Shown: positions 42,336 through 52,332, numbered from the stretch's first letter. The stretch: 64,000 nt of DNA from DASPSR01 sp035498715 (GCA_035498715.1 DATJZV010000068.1:76682-140681); one strand, 5' to 3'. The notes: generated by a model not told the origin, from the letters alone. Translations and numbers: made by a program.

Positions 42336-44282
42336 ATGACCGGAAATAAGCTTGGTGAGTTACTCATAAAGAACCGTCTTATAACCGAAGATCAGTTTTC
42401 AAAAGCTCTTGAGCTGCAAAAATCGTATCCTGAACAGACGATCGGTCAGCTGCTGATCCAGCTCGGCTATCTCCAAGACATCGTTCTTCGAGAGTTCCTC
42501 GATTACAAGGGAAAGCGTCAAAAACTGGGAGAGATTCTCCTCAAGCAAAAGCGCATCGATGAGGTCAAGCTGAGCAATGCCCTTGCCGTCAGCAAGGACG
42601 AGAACCTCCCCCTCGGCCGTGCGTTGGTAAGGCTGCACTATATCGAGGAAGACGAGCTTGCCCAGTGTATTGCCACCCAGTATGACCTGCCGTTCTTCAC
42701 CCTGGAGCGGTTCTCGTTCGAACAAGAACTGGCACGCTTCATCAATTTTAGCTACGCGCAGCTTCACAGAATCGTGCCTGTTTGCAAGGTTGGCAGGGCC
42801 CTTACCATTGCCATGGCTTTCCCCCTCAACAACGAAGAGATGAGGGCGGTCGAGGTCGCTACGGACATGAAAATAAATCCGGTCATTGCCACTGAGCACG
42901 ATATCATGATTGCTCAGCAGCGTATATACAAAGCGCAGTTCAATATCACCTCCCGGCAGACGGATGAGGCTGTCGAGTTCGAGCTATCCGAGGATGTTGA
43001 CCGAGAGACGATCGAATCGAAGTACGTGGACCAGTTTTACGGACCTGATACGGATTTCCTTGTCAATAAGATCCTTTCCACCGGCATCAAGTTTGGCGCA
43101 AGCGACATCCATCTCGAAAGCACGGCCCACGGCATGATGGTCCGGTACCGGATCGACGGCGTGCTCCAGACACTTGGCCTCGGCAAGGACGGTTCCGCGA
43201 TCAGCAATCAGGCAAAACCGATCATTTCCCGGATCAAGATCATCTGCGATATGGACATTGCCGAGAAGAGGCGACCGCAGGACAGCAGTTTTAGAATGAA
43301 GGTCAAAAAGGATGGCACTATACGGAGGGTCGATTTCCGCGTGTCTACGGTTCCGACCCAGTACGGTGAAAATGTCGTGATCAGGATCCTGGACAAAAAG
43401 GGCCTGCCGACGTCGCTCGAGAGCCTCGGACTGTCTGCATCGCATGTAGATGTGCTGACCAGAGAACTGGAACGGCCAACGGGGATCTTCCTCGTTACCG
43501 GTCCGACCGGTTCCGGCAAGTCTACAACTCTCTATGCGATCCTTGCAAAACTGAACACGCCTGGCGTAAAAACCCTGACCGCCGAGGACCCTATCGAATA
43601 TTCCCTTGACGGGATAAGCCAGTCGGAAGTGAACGAGGTGGTGGGTAACACCTTTGCGCGGCTACTCCGCTCCTTTCTGCGCCAGGACCCCGATAACATC
43701 ATGGTCGGAGAGATACGCGATCTCGAGACCGCAACGATCTCCGCACGGGCTGCGCTGACCGGCCACACGGTCTTGAGTACGCTCCACACGAATGACGCAA
43801 CCAGCGCCGTTATCCGGCTGCAGGATATCGGGGTAGAACCGACCCTCATATCATCGACGATGCGCTGCGTTGTCTCCCAGCGGCTCGTCCGTACGATTTG
43901 CACGCACTGCAAGGTGAAATTGCCCCCTCCGGAACATATTGCCAAGGAGTTCCTCGTTACCCCGGACGCCCCGGTGGAGTTCGTGTATGGGAAGGGGTGC
44001 TCGCAGTGTAATTATACCGGCTATGCAGGAAGGAGACCTATCCTTGAACTGTGGGTGCCGACCCGCGAAGAGATTATTCAGTTGAACAGAAAGCTTGATA
44101 ACCACACCCTGCGCGAGATTGTCTTCACTCAGGGCAAGCGGCAGACCATGATTGAGGATGGCATCGCACGATTGAAACGCGGAGAGACGACCCTAGAGGA
44201 GCTTTTACGTGTTGTTCCGTATGAGCAAATAGCGGAATTTCGCAAGAGGGTCGTTAAAAAAATCTTTACCTGGGACGCCTGA
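42336..44282 (+). CDS. Type II secretion / type IV pilus assembly ATPase (GspE/PilB family)
   Basis: A 648-aa hexameric ATPase. The N-terminal 250 residues hold two LGE/LGR-x-L helical modules (LGELLIKNRLITEDQ and LGEILLKQKRIDE) typical of GspE-N/MshEN domains, which in some relatives bind c-di-GMP. The C-terminal motor has Walker A GPTGSGKSTT (about 387-396), the Asp box, Walker B (MVGEIRDLET) and the His box. A zinc-binding CTHC...CSQC insert (about 521-557) is complete. No other pilus or secretion gene is adjacent, so the partner machine is encoded elsewhere. Confidence 0.92.
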   Translation: MTGNKLGELLIKNRLITEDQFSKALELQKSYPEQTIGQLLIQLGYLQDIVLREFLDYKGKRQKLGEILLKQKRIDEVKLSNALAVSKDENLPLGRALVRLHYIEEDELAQCIATQYDLPFFTLERFSFEQELARFINFSYAQLHRIVPVCKVGRALTIAMAFPLNNEEMRAVEVATDMKINPVIATEHDIMIAQQRIYKAQFNITSRQTDEAVEFELSEDVDRETIESKYVDQFYGPDTDFLVNKILSTGIKFGASDIHLESTAHGMMVRYRIDGVLQTLGLGKDGSAISNQAKPIISRIKIICDMDIAEKRRPQDSSFRMKVKKDGTIRRVDFRVSTVPTQYGENVVIRILDKKGLPTSLESLGLSASHVDVLTRELERPTGIFLVTGPTGSGKSTTLYAILAKLNTPGVKTLTAEDPIEYSLDGISQSEVNEVVGNTFARLLRSFLRQDPDNIMVGEIRDLETATISARAALTGHTVLSTLHTNDATSAVIRLQDIGVEPTLISSTMRCVVSQRLVRTICTHCKVKLPPPEHIAKEFLVTPDAPVEFVYGKGCSQCNYTGYAGRRPILELWVPTREEIIQLNRKLDNHTLREIVFTQGKRQTMIEDGIARLKRGETTLEELLRVVPYEQIAEFRKRVVKKIFTWDA

Positions 44283-44384
44283 ATCGGTCGTTTCGATAGA
44301 AGTATCTTGACCAATTCTCCTGCCCGGCTTGAATGATGGCCTACCCGATTGACACAGCCTCATCCCGTATGGTACGCTTGTTCT

Positions 44385-45257
44385 ATGCAGGATACTGTGG
44401 CTTATCTCCGCGATGTTGTGACAGTGCTTGCACAAGAGATCGGCGTTCGGACCTACCGTGATCCCGATAGGCTCGAACGATGTGCTAACTATATCGCCGG
44501 CCAATTCAACACCTTCGGCTTCAAGATAACGAGACAACCATTCCCCATCAACGGAAATACGTATCAGAATATCGTCGCCGAGATCCTTGGCAATTCATCC
44601 CCTGAAAAGATCCTGGTCGTCGGCGCCCACTACGACACGGTGCGCACTACGCCCGGAGCGGACGACAACGCAAGCGGAGTGGCCGGGCTCCTGGCGCTTG
44701 CGGGAAGGCTTGCCAGCGTGAGGATGTCAAGGACGGTGAGGTTTGTCGCTTTTGCACTGGAAGAACCTCCATTCTACCGCACACGGAAGATGGGAAGCTA
44801 CCAATACGCACGAAGTTTGTGGGAAAACCGTGAGAATGTCGAGGGCATGATCTGCCTTGAGATGATCGGATTTTTCAGCGACCGAGAGGGTTCCCAGCGC
44901 TATCCCGTTCCATTCTTTCGCTGGAAGTTCCCGACCACGGGAAACTATATCGCAATGGTCGGGAACGTGGGATCAAAACATTTTACTCAATCGACCGCAG
45001 CGAATTTCATGAAGGCTATCGATCTTCCGGTCGTTAGGTTGAACGCCCCCCCCATTGTCCTCGGCATCGACTTTTCTGATCACTGGTCCTTCGGCAAGTT
45101 CGGATACAAGGCGCTCATGGTCACAGACACGGCCTTCTATCGCAATCCGCACTATCATGCGCCTACAGACCTTCCTGAGACCCTGGATTACGGCAGGATG
45201 GCAAAGGTAGTGGAGGGATTGACGGCCGTTGTGAAGGAATGGGGAGGGAAGGAGTAG
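44385..45257 (+). CDS. M28-family zinc aminopeptidase-like protein
   Basis: A 290-aa metallopeptidase. Zinc/catalytic residues are visible: GAHYDTV (His), GADDNASGV (bridging Asp), FALEEPPF (Glu-Glu), a downstream CLEMIGFF (acidic ligand position), and HYHAPTDLPETLDY (final His). There is no signal peptide, so it acts in the cytosol. The ATG at 44385 is preferred. A TTGACA starts 36 nt upstream and a poor -10 (TACGCT) would put transcription at the ATG, similar to the leaderless genes elsewhere. An upstream in-frame TTG at 44349 coincides with that -35 box. Confidence 0.87.
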   Translation: MQDTVAYLRDVVTVLAQEIGVRTYRDPDRLERCANYIAGQFNTFGFKITRQPFPINGNTYQNIVAEILGNSSPEKILVVGAHYDTVRTTPGADDNASGVAGLLALAGRLASVRMSRTVRFVAFALEEPPFYRTRKMGSYQYARSLWENRENVEGMICLEMIGFFSDREGSQRYPVPFFRWKFPTTGNYIAMVGNVGSKHFTQSTAANFMKAIDLPVVRLNAPPIVLGIDFSDHWSFGKFGYKALMVTDTAFYRNPHYHAPTDLPETLDYGRMAKVVEGLTAVVKEWGGKE

Positions 45258-45348
45258 CGGGAACGAGGAATGAGGAAGCAGCCTGCCGACGTATTGATAG
45301 AAACCCATGCGCATTTGAACCGTGAGATAACCCTTATTTTATCAATTT

Positions 45349-45585
45349 ACGCCGTAAAGCCCCGTCACTTCAGGGCGGGGAGGATGACACGTATCCAAGA
45401 TTGCCTTAAGGAGCTGTAATAACCACCGCTGGTCTATTGTTCTATTGCTGATGAAGGGGAGTCAGTCTAGGAAGGATTTTAGCGTAGACCACTGAGGATA
45501 GGATAATGGCATAAAGGAGTTGACAGGCTTACCAAAACCATCGCAGAAAGCCCCAGGCTTTAGCCATGGGGTAGGTCAGGGTAAA
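45349..45585 (+). mobile_element. IS200/IS605-like non-coding relic (MITE-sized)
   Basis: About 240 nt bounded by two hairpin ends. On the left, GCCGTAAAGCCCC...TTCAGGGCGGGGAGGATGAC (45349-45385) is a better copy of the segment at 124-160. On the right, AAGCCCCAGGCTTTAGCCATGGGG followed by TAGGTCA (about 45547-45575) has the look of an IS605-family right end. No transposase frame lies between. The rest of the 45258-45769 gap holds no gene that I can see. Confidence 0.5.
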
Positions 45586-45769
45586 GACGCGGAAAAATGA
45601 CGGGCGGAATATTAAAAGTGCGACCAAAGCTTTATGACGGCGATGAGCAATAATTGCATGGCAGGGCCACGTGTCTTAGCCGGTATGATCGAGTTCTCAA
45701 TTGACATTCTTATCTCTCCATTATATTCTATCCTCAATCATTCTTGAAAATTGAAATGCGAGGAGTGGC

Positions 45770-48376
45770 ATGATTCTGTCGAGGTTCCGCGAGACGGCGT
45801 CCCGCTATCCGGAGAAGATTGCTGTCCAGATGAAGGTCGGGATAGCTTATCGCCAGTATACTTATCGGGAGCTTATTGCGGGCATTGCGTCCGTCGCCCG
45901 CTCGCTCTCCGAACAGGGGATCCGGCAGGGAGACCGCGTAGCTCTTCTTTCCGAGAACCGGCCGGAGTGGATGATCGCTTACCTTGCTGTTGTCTCATAT
46001 GGTTCGGTCATTGTTCCACTCGATGCGCAGCTCACGGCGAAAGAGGTATCTTTGCTCCTCACGAGTTCCGATGCAAGGGCCGTCTGTGTGTCCGAGGCAT
46101 GCAGATCCAGGCTTCCCCGCGAGGCATCGCATATCGTGATTTCCTTTGATCCGGGTGCGGGTCTGTCATTCACTAAAATGCTTACTGCCTATCCTGATGC
46201 CGAAATCCCATCTCCTCCCGCTGACGGCGATCTCGCAGCTCTCCTGTTCACTTCCGGGACCACCGGTGACCCCAAGGGCGTGATGCTTTCTCACGGCAAC
46301 CTCGCATCGAACCGCGACAGCGTGCTCAAGCTTAAACTCATCGACCAAACGGATAATCTCCTGTGCATCCTTCCGCTCCATCACACCTACCCCGCCATGG
46401 CGTGCATCTTATATGCTCTTTCGGTCGGAGCGACGGTAACGATCCTCAACAGCTTGAAGGGTCCCGACATCCTCTCATGCATGCAAGAGACCAAGGTAAG
46501 TGCCGTTGTCGGCGTGCCGCAGCTTTTCACGGGTCTCCGCAGGGCGATCTTCGATGAGATACAGAAGAGGCCTGTAACTGTGCGGATAATTGTAAAGTCC
46601 CTGCTCGGACTGAACGGCATGCTCAGAAAGATGGCGGGATTGAACCTCGGCAGGGGCCTTTTCGGCAAGGTCCACGCAATGTTCGGGCCGAGTTTCAGGC
46701 TGTTTGCGAGCGGCGGAGCGCGCCTCGAGCCGGATGTGTTCACCGATATGACCAATCTCGGGTTCACGATCATCGAAGGGTATGGCCTTACCGAGACCTC
46801 TCCGGTCTGCACGTTCAACCCGCTGACGAAGCAGAAGCCGGGTTCCATCGGCATCCCGATCCCCGATGTGGAGGTCCGGATCGCCAAGCCCGACGAGTAC
46901 GGCCACGGCGAGATTGCCATAAGGGGGCCGAACGTAATGCTCGGATACTACAAGAAACCGCAGGAGACCGCGGAGGTCATCCGGGAAGGATGGTTTTACA
47001 CGGGCGACCTTGGATACTGCGACAGAGAAGGTTATTTCTTCATTACCGGCAGGTCCAAAGAGATGATCGTGCTTGCGACAGGGAAGAAGATTTTCCCTGA
47101 GGAGCTCGAGCAGTTCTATAAACAGATACCCTCCATCAGGGAAATTTGCCTCATCCAGGGGGAGCGCGGGATTGAGGCCGCCGTAGTCCCGGACTTCGAT
47201 TATCTGAGAAAGATGAACCTATCTAACTCGCGCGAGACCATTGCCTTCGAGCTGGAAGACTTGGCCAAGGACCTACCGCCGTACAAGCGTATCACGGGGC
47301 TCAAGATATTCAAGGACCCCCTGCCGGTCACCCGACTCGGCAAGATCCGGCGAAGTATAGTGAAGGATCTCTACCAGGAGGGCGGGGAGCTGGCGGGAAA
47401 GCCGGTCTCCAGTGCCGACGCGGACCTTCTATCAAACCCTGTTGCGAAAAGGCTGCTGGGCTGCTTGGAGCCGTTCTCTGCCAAGAAGAAGATTGTCCCC
47501 GACGACAACCTGGAACTCGACCTTGGCCTCGATTCTCTCGCGCGGGTGGAGCTGGTGGTAAGCATCGAGAAGTCCTTCGGCATCAGCCTGCCGGAACCGT
47601 TCGGATCTGAAGTATTCACGGTCAAGGATATTGTGTTCAAGCTGCAGGAACTCATAGAATCAAGTCAGGTGAGGACAGGGGCACAGATCCGCCTGTCGTG
47701 GGCAGAGATCCTGGCTCAAGAGCCGTCAGAGGAGATGAAGCATAAGCTCAAGATAGACCCCGGTCCGCTCTTATATATCGGCAGATATGCAATCAAGCTC
47801 ATACTCTACATCATTCTTAAGCTCTACTGCCGTATTTCAGTTCGTGGTCTCGAAAAACTGCCAGCGAAAGGTCCGTATATCATTGCGCCGAACCACGTTA
47901 GCCTTGCGGACGGGCCGTCGGTCATGGCAGTGATGCCGTGGCGGACTGGTTCACAGACCTTTTTCCTTGGTGCAACCGAGTACTTCGGCGGCCCCGTTAC
48001 ATCCAGGATAGCGAAACTGATCCAGGTGATCCCCGTGGATATGGATACCAGGTTGTATAGCGCCATGCAGCTGTCAGCGTACGTGCTTCGCCAGGGCAGG
48101 ATCCTCTGCGCGTTCCCCGAAGGTGCTCGCTCGCGCGACGGGAACATCAAAGAGTTCAAGAAAGGTGTGGGCATAATCGCAAAGGAGCTGAAAATACCAC
48201 TCGTCCCCGTCGCCATCACGGGCACCTATGAAATGCTACCGTCAGGCAAGTTTTTTCCAAAACCGGTCAAGGTCAGGATGTCCGTCGGGAATCCGCTCTA
48301 TCCCGGAGACAAAGATTACGATGAGATTGTCAGAAAGTTGCATGAAGAAGTCATGGAATTACTGAAGGCGGGATAG
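45770..48376 (+). CDS. Trifunctional acyl-CoA/ACP synthetase - acyl carrier protein - PlsC acyltransferase fusion
   Basis: An 868-aa three-domain protein. Residues 1-545 form an AMP-forming acyl-activating enzyme (LLFTSGTTGDPKGVML at about 157-172, GYGLTETSPV, TGDLGYCDREGYF). About 550-630 is a carrier domain with the phosphopantetheine Ser (about 588) in LGLDSLARVELV. About 685-865 is a PlsC/LPLAT domain with NHVSLADGP (the H-x4-D motif) and FPEGARS. It thus could activate a fatty acid, hold it on its own carrier and transfer it to lysophospholipid, like E. coli Aas but with an internal carrier. The patatin lipoprotein gene follows 58 nt later. Confidence 0.9.
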   Translation: MILSRFRETASRYPEKIAVQMKVGIAYRQYTYRELIAGIASVARSLSEQGIRQGDRVALLSENRPEWMIAYLAVVSYGSVIVPLDAQLTAKEVSLLLTSSDARAVCVSEACRSRLPREASHIVISFDPGAGLSFTKMLTAYPDAEIPSPPADGDLAALLFTSGTTGDPKGVMLSHGNLASNRDSVLKLKLIDQTDNLLCILPLHHTYPAMACILYALSVGATVTILNSLKGPDILSCMQETKVSAVVGVPQLFTGLRRAIFDEIQKRPVTVRIIVKSLLGLNGMLRKMAGLNLGRGLFGKVHAMFGPSFRLFASGGARLEPDVFTDMTNLGFTIIEGYGLTETSPVCTFNPLTKQKPGSIGIPIPDVEVRIAKPDEYGHGEIAIRGPNVMLGYYKKPQETAEVIREGWFYTGDLGYCDREGYFFITGRSKEMIVLATGKKIFPEELEQFYKQIPSIREICLIQGERGIEAAVVPDFDYLRKMNLSNSRETIAFELEDLAKDLPPYKRITGLKIFKDPLPVTRLGKIRRSIVKDLYQEGGELAGKPVSSADADLLSNPVAKRLLGCLEPFSAKKKIVPDDNLELDLGLDSLARVELVVSIEKSFGISLPEPFGSEVFTVKDIVFKLQELIESSQVRTGAQIRLSWAEILAQEPSEEMKHKLKIDPGPLLYIGRYAIKLILYIILKLYCRISVRGLEKLPAKGPYIIAPNHVSLADGPSVMAVMPWRTGSQTFFLGATEYFGGPVTSRIAKLIQVIPVDMDTRLYSAMQLSAYVLRQGRILCAFPEGARSRDGNIKEFKKGVGIIAKELKIPLVPVAITGTYEMLPSGKFFPKPVKVRMSVGNPLYPGDKDYDEIVRKLHEEVMELLKAG

Positions 48377-48433
48377 AGGGTCGGGCACAAGAAGGCTAGC
48401 GCCGTTTTCCCCTCTGTCAGGGAGAAGTAAAAT

Positions 48434-49330
48434 ATGAAGCCCACAAAACTACTGCTTGCGGTCATCCTGTTGTCACTCGTTGCCGCATGCGCCTCGATGC
48501 AAGGTCATCCGGTTGCCGGGACAGTGCGGCCGAAGATCGCGCTTGTGCTGGGAGGTGGCGCGGCCCGTGGGTTCGCCCACGTAGGAGTGATCCGGGCGCT
48601 TGAACAGGAGAAGGTCCCGATCGACATGATTGTCGGAACGAGTGTGGGCAGTCTCATCGGTGCAATCTATGCCAGCAACCTGAACAGCTTTGAGCTTGAA
48701 TGGACCGCCTTTTCTCTCGAAAAGGATAACATCCTCGATTATGCGATCCTTTCCACGATCACCGGTATGGGACCGGTAAAAGGTGATAAACTGGAAGAGT
48801 TTGTGAAAAACAAAGTCCCAGTTGCGAACATAGAAAACCTCAAACTGCCATTTGCCGCGGTCGCGACTGATCTGAACAGGGGTTCACGCGTAGTGATCGA
48901 TCACGGTCCCGTGGCCAGGGCGGTGCGAGCGAGTAGCGCGATCCCCGGCGTGTTTAACCCAGTTGAACATCAGGGCAAGCTCCTTGTGGATGGAGGTGTA
49001 GTGGACAATATTCCGATTTCCGTTGCCCGGGAGAAAGGCGCCGACATAGTGATTGCCGTGGACATCAGCGAGAACGTCGTCAATTTCAACATTACGAACG
49101 TTGTTGATGTGATGCTCCAGGCTGTTACAATCATAACGAGCGAGAACACTAAATATAAAAAGAAAGATGCCGATGTCCTTATCACTCCTGCCGTAGGAAG
49201 CGTGGGGACGTTCGACTTCACCCAGAAGAAACGGTGCATGGAGGCGGGCATCGAGGCGGCGCAGAAGGCCATGCCGGATATCAAGAGCAAGATCGAAGAG
49301 TGGGAGAAGAAAATGACTGTTAAGCAATAA
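48434..49330 (+). CDS. Patatin-like phospholipase lipoprotein
   Basis: A 298-aa lipoprotein (V-A-A-C lipobox, Cys19) with a patatin/RssA-type hydrolase domain. It has the oxyanion GGGAARGFAHVG, nucleophile Ser70 in GTSVG, and catalytic Asp in VDGGVVDN (about residue 187). It probably hydrolyses phospholipid acyl chains in the periplasm or outer membrane. GGGAGAAG precedes the ATG. Being placed just after an acyl-activating/acyltransferase fusion suggests a deacylation-reacylation pair in membrane lipid turnover. Confidence 0.88.
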   Translation: MKPTKLLLAVILLSLVAACASMQGHPVAGTVRPKIALVLGGGAARGFAHVGVIRALEQEKVPIDMIVGTSVGSLIGAIYASNLNSFELEWTAFSLEKDNILDYAILSTITGMGPVKGDKLEEFVKNKVPVANIENLKLPFAAVATDLNRGSRVVIDHGPVARAVRASSAIPGVFNPVEHQGKLLVDGGVVDNIPISVAREKGADIVIAVDISENVVNFNITNVVDVMLQAVTIITSENTKYKKKDADVLITPAVGSVGTFDFTQKKRCMEAGIEAAQKAMPDIKSKIEEWEKKMTVKQ

Positions 49331-49420
49331 GACAAGAGAGAGAAGGAGGAAAAATAAATTGCGAAAAGGATTCTTCGCCGTTTCTCCCTTTCTCCTTAAG
49401 TTGTTCTCAAGGGAATGGAA

Positions 49421-50278
49421 ATGACTATGCTGAATAGAATTAAAATTATCCTCGAAATGATCAAATTCGAACATACCGTCTTTGCGCTTCCTTTTGCCTT
49501 CACTGGCGCACTTCTGGCGGCAAGGGGACTCCCATCGTGGCGAACGGTCCTCTGGATAATGGTTGCGATGGTCGGCGCACGCTCTGCTGCGATGGGTTTC
49601 AACCGCTGGGCGGACCGGAAATTCGATGCTGCGAATCCCCGGACCAAAGAACGAGCACTTCCCAGGGAGTTAGTTACTCCGCTCCAGGTGATCGTCTTCA
49701 CTGCGGCATCATCGGCAATGCTCATGTTCGCCGCCTACATGTTGAACCCCCTTTCTTTTTATCTCTCGCCTGTGGCTCTTGCCGTCGTATTCTTCTATTC
49801 CTATACCAAACGCTTCACGTTTCTGTCGCACGCGTTTCTAGGCCTCGCCATCTGTCTGGCACCGATCGGCTCATGGATAGCGGTCTCAGGAAAGATCGAA
49901 TCCCCTGCGCTGGTGCTGGGAGGCGCGGTCTTGTTCTGGCTTCTCGGGTTCGACATACTCTACGCGCTTCAGGACATAGAGTTCGACCGGAAAGCTGGCC
50001 TCCATTCTATCCCTCAGCGTTTCGGAATAAGCCGATCTCTCTGGATCTCCCGAGCTTCCCACGTGACAACCATAGCAGCACTCTTCTGGCTGGCTTCGCT
50101 GCTCTCGCTCGGCTGGTTTTATATCGCCGGTATTCTTATTGCCTTGTTTCTTATCATCTACGAACACAGCCTGGTGAAAGAGGATGACCTCTCGAAGCTG
50201 GACCTGGCGTTCTTCAATATGAACGGCTACATCAGTATAACGATCTTTGTATTCACGCTCCTCGATGTCCTGTTGTAA
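49421..50278 (+). CDS. ubiA: UbiA-family prenyltransferase, MqnP-like
   Basis: Integral membrane polyprenyltransferase (285 aa, seven or more membrane segments). Both Asp-rich motifs are present: NRWADRKFDAANPRTKERALP (residues about 61-81) and DIEFDRKAGLHSIPQRFG. The motif style fits the 4-hydroxybenzoate/futalosine-pathway (MqnP) branch that prenylates a menaquinone precursor. The UbiX gene lies two genes downstream. The ATG at 49421 is chosen because AAGGG lies 7 nt upstream; 49415 and 49427 are also in frame. Confidence 0.85.
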   Translation: MTMLNRIKIILEMIKFEHTVFALPFAFTGALLAARGLPSWRTVLWIMVAMVGARSAAMGFNRWADRKFDAANPRTKERALPRELVTPLQVIVFTAASSAMLMFAAYMLNPLSFYLSPVALAVVFFYSYTKRFTFLSHAFLGLAICLAPIGSWIAVSGKIESPALVLGGAVLFWLLGFDILYALQDIEFDRKAGLHSIPQRFGISRSLWISRASHVTTIAALFWLASLLSLGWFYIAGILIALFLIIYEHSLVKEDDLSKLDLAFFNMNGYISITIFVFTLLDVLL

Positions 50279-50293
50279 GCTTTTATTGTTTGC

Positions 50294-50322
50294 TTGAAAA
50301 AAAGCCTTAAATCAGGTAGAGT
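50294..50322 (+). promoter_or_regulatory. Candidate promoter of the MFS gene, leaderless
   Basis: -35 TTGAAA (50294-50299), 17-nt spacer, -10 TAGAGT (50317-50322); the ATG follows 8 nt later with no ribosome-binding site. Confidence 0.45.
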
Positions 50323-50330
50323 CTTTTGGC

Positions 50331-51560
50331 ATGACAACTGAGACGAAAGCCGCTGCCCCCGGCTGGGGCAAGGGCCTTACCAGAAACGTCGTTATCCTCG
50401 GTTTTGTAAGCCTTTTAAACGACGGCGCATCGGAGATGATCTATCCGCTCCTGCCTGCGTTTCTCACGGCAGTGCTCGGCGCCGGTCCGGAGGCCCTCGG
50501 TGTCGTCGAAGGGATCGCTGAAGCAACCGCGTCGCTGCTCAAGCTCTACTCAGGCTACCTCTCTGACCAGGTGAAGCGGCGCAAAGGCTGGATCGTTGCA
50601 GGGTATTCCATCTCAAATGTCATCCGGCCGCTTATCGCTTTTTCGACGTCATGGATCCAGGTGCTTGCGCTCCGCTTTTTCGACCGCGTGGGCAAGGGAT
50701 TGAGGACGTCGCCCCGTGATGCCATCATCGCGGATTCGACACCCGCCGAGTTCCGGGGAAAGGCATACGGGTTTCACCGGGCGATGGACCACGGCGGCGC
50801 AATCGTAGGGCCGCTCGCTGCAACAGCACTGCTCCTCGTTTACCACGACAACATCAAGACCATATTCCTGCTATCCTTTATTCCGGGCCTCCTTGCCGTC
50901 CTCACGCTCATCTTCGGGCTCAAAGAACAGCAGGCCGAAGGCCGCCGCACCGCCCTGTCGGCAATATTCAATTTCAGGTCATCCTGGGCTGAAATGTCGA
51001 TAGGCTTCCGCAAATACCTCGGAATTATCCTCGTCTTCACGCTCGGGAACTCAGCAGACGCATTCCTGCTTCTTCGTGCCCAGCAGCTCGGTGTTCCTGT
51101 AACACTTCTTCCCACGATCTGGGTCGTGCTTCATATTGTCAAAATGGGTTTCTCGGTCCCGGGTGGTATAATCTCCGATAGCATTGGCAGGAAGAAGGTG
51201 ATCGTCACCGGCTGGATCGTGTACGCGATTGTGTACGCCGGTTTTGGTATGGCGAGCCAGCACTGGCATGCATGGGCGCTCTTCGCGGTATACGGTATTT
51301 ATTTCGGTTTGACTGAGGGAGTTGAAAAAGCGCTTGTTGCCGACCTCGCACCGGCGCATTTGCGCGGCTCGGCCTTCGGTCTCTACCACATGACGATCGG
51401 GATTGGAGCGTTCCCTGCGTCGCTCCTTTTCGGACTGGTCTGGCAAAAGTTCGGCTCAACCACGGCCTTCGCTATGGGCGCGGGCATTGCGCTTCTGGCA
51501 AGCGTAATGCTCTCAATTCTGACGGTCGGGAAACCGGGAGATACAAACAAGGGCAACTAA
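50331..51560 (+). CDS. Major facilitator superfamily transporter
   Basis: A 409-aa, 12-helix transporter. It begins VVILGFVSLLNDGASEMIYPLLPAFL and has the MFS motif A-like loop GYLSDQVKRRKGW between helices 2 and 3. GGIISDSIGRKKVI is the matching loop in the second half. The N-terminal LNDGASEMIYP signature fits a conserved subfamily of uncharacterised MFS permeases. The substrate is unknown. It lies between ubiA and ubiX. Confidence 0.9.
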   Translation: MTTETKAAAPGWGKGLTRNVVILGFVSLLNDGASEMIYPLLPAFLTAVLGAGPEALGVVEGIAEATASLLKLYSGYLSDQVKRRKGWIVAGYSISNVIRPLIAFSTSWIQVLALRFFDRVGKGLRTSPRDAIIADSTPAEFRGKAYGFHRAMDHGGAIVGPLAATALLLVYHDNIKTIFLLSFIPGLLAVLTLIFGLKEQQAEGRRTALSAIFNFRSSWAEMSIGFRKYLGIILVFTLGNSADAFLLLRAQQLGVPVTLLPTIWVVLHIVKMGFSVPGGIISDSIGRKKVIVTGWIVYAIVYAGFGMASQHWHAWALFAVYGIYFGLTEGVEKALVADLAPAHLRGSAFGLYHMTIGIGAFPASLLFGLVWQKFGSTTAFAMGAGIALLASVMLSILTVGKPGDTNKGN

Positions 51561-51572
51561 GAAAAGGAAAAA

Positions 51573-51671
51573 ACAAAGTTTCAAATTCCAAACCGCATAT
51601 GCTATATAAACTTCAAGGATCAGATTCCAAAATTATAGTTTCTGGTACGTGAAATTAATCTGAAACTTTGT
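51573..51671. repeat. Imperfect inverted repeat (about 100 nt)
   Basis: ACAAAGTTTCA (51573-51583) and its perfect complement TGAAACTTTGT (51661-51671) bracket AT-rich sequence with CAAATTCCAAA and GATTCCAAAATT words. It may fold into a long hairpin between the MFS gene and ubiX. The wording is related to the spacer at 2580-2692. Confidence 0.5.
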
Positions 51672-51732
51672 GCTTGAGATTTTGAGCTTTTTAATATCAG
51701 CTCCCCGCGGTTAAAAAGAAAGGGAAGAATCC

Positions 51733-52332
51733 ATGGCAACCTATACCGTAGCGATTACCGGCGCGTCAGGAGCACCCTACGCCCATCGGCTGCTGCAGGC
51801 ATTGTTCAAGGGCGGGCATTCCGTCTATCTCACGATCTCAGGTGATGGACTATCGATCATGAACGACGAGACGAACCTGCTGCTTAAGGGCACGGAAGCC
51901 GACATTCAGCATGCGCTCGAAAAGCACTTTGAAGCCAAGGAAGGGCAGATCACTTACTTTGATGAGAATTACATGTATGCGCCGATCGCGAGCGGTTCGG
52001 TCAAGGTGGACGCCATGGTGGTGATTCCCTGCTCCATGAAGACGCTCGCGTCCATAGCCAACGGCTTCGCATCGAACCTCATTGAACGCGCCGCCGATGT
52101 GATGCTGAAGGAAAAGAGGAAGCTTATCATCGTGCCACGCGAGACGCCACTCTCCGCCATACATCTCAGGAATATGCTAGCCTTGGCAGAGCTCGGGTGT
52201 CACATCATACCGGCCATGCCTGCCTTCTACCATCATCCGAAGCGGATTTCGGACATGGTGGATTTCATAGCAGGACGAGTGCTGGACAGTATGGGAATCG
52301 AGAACGATCTGTCGCCAAGGTGGGGGATATAG
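51733..52332 (+). CDS. ubiX: Flavin prenyltransferase UbiX
   Basis: Makes prenyl-FMN, the cofactor of UbiD-type decarboxylases. The 199-aa protein has AITGASGAPYAHRLLQAL at the N-terminus, the IPCSMKTLASIANGFASNLIERAADVMLKE segment, and RETPLSAIHLRNMLALAELG, all typical. UbiX with an UbiA/MqnP gene nearby fits quinone biosynthesis. It converges with the DUF151 gene. AAAGGGAAG precedes the ATG. Confidence 0.95.
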   Translation: MATYTVAITGASGAPYAHRLLQALFKGGHSVYLTISGDGLSIMNDETNLLLKGTEADIQHALEKHFEAKEGQITYFDENYMYAPIASGSVKVDAMVVIPCSMKTLASIANGFASNLIERAADVMLKEKRKLIIVPRETPLSAIHLRNMLALAELGCHIIPAMPAFYHHPKRISDMVDFIAGRVLDSMGIENDLSPRWGI

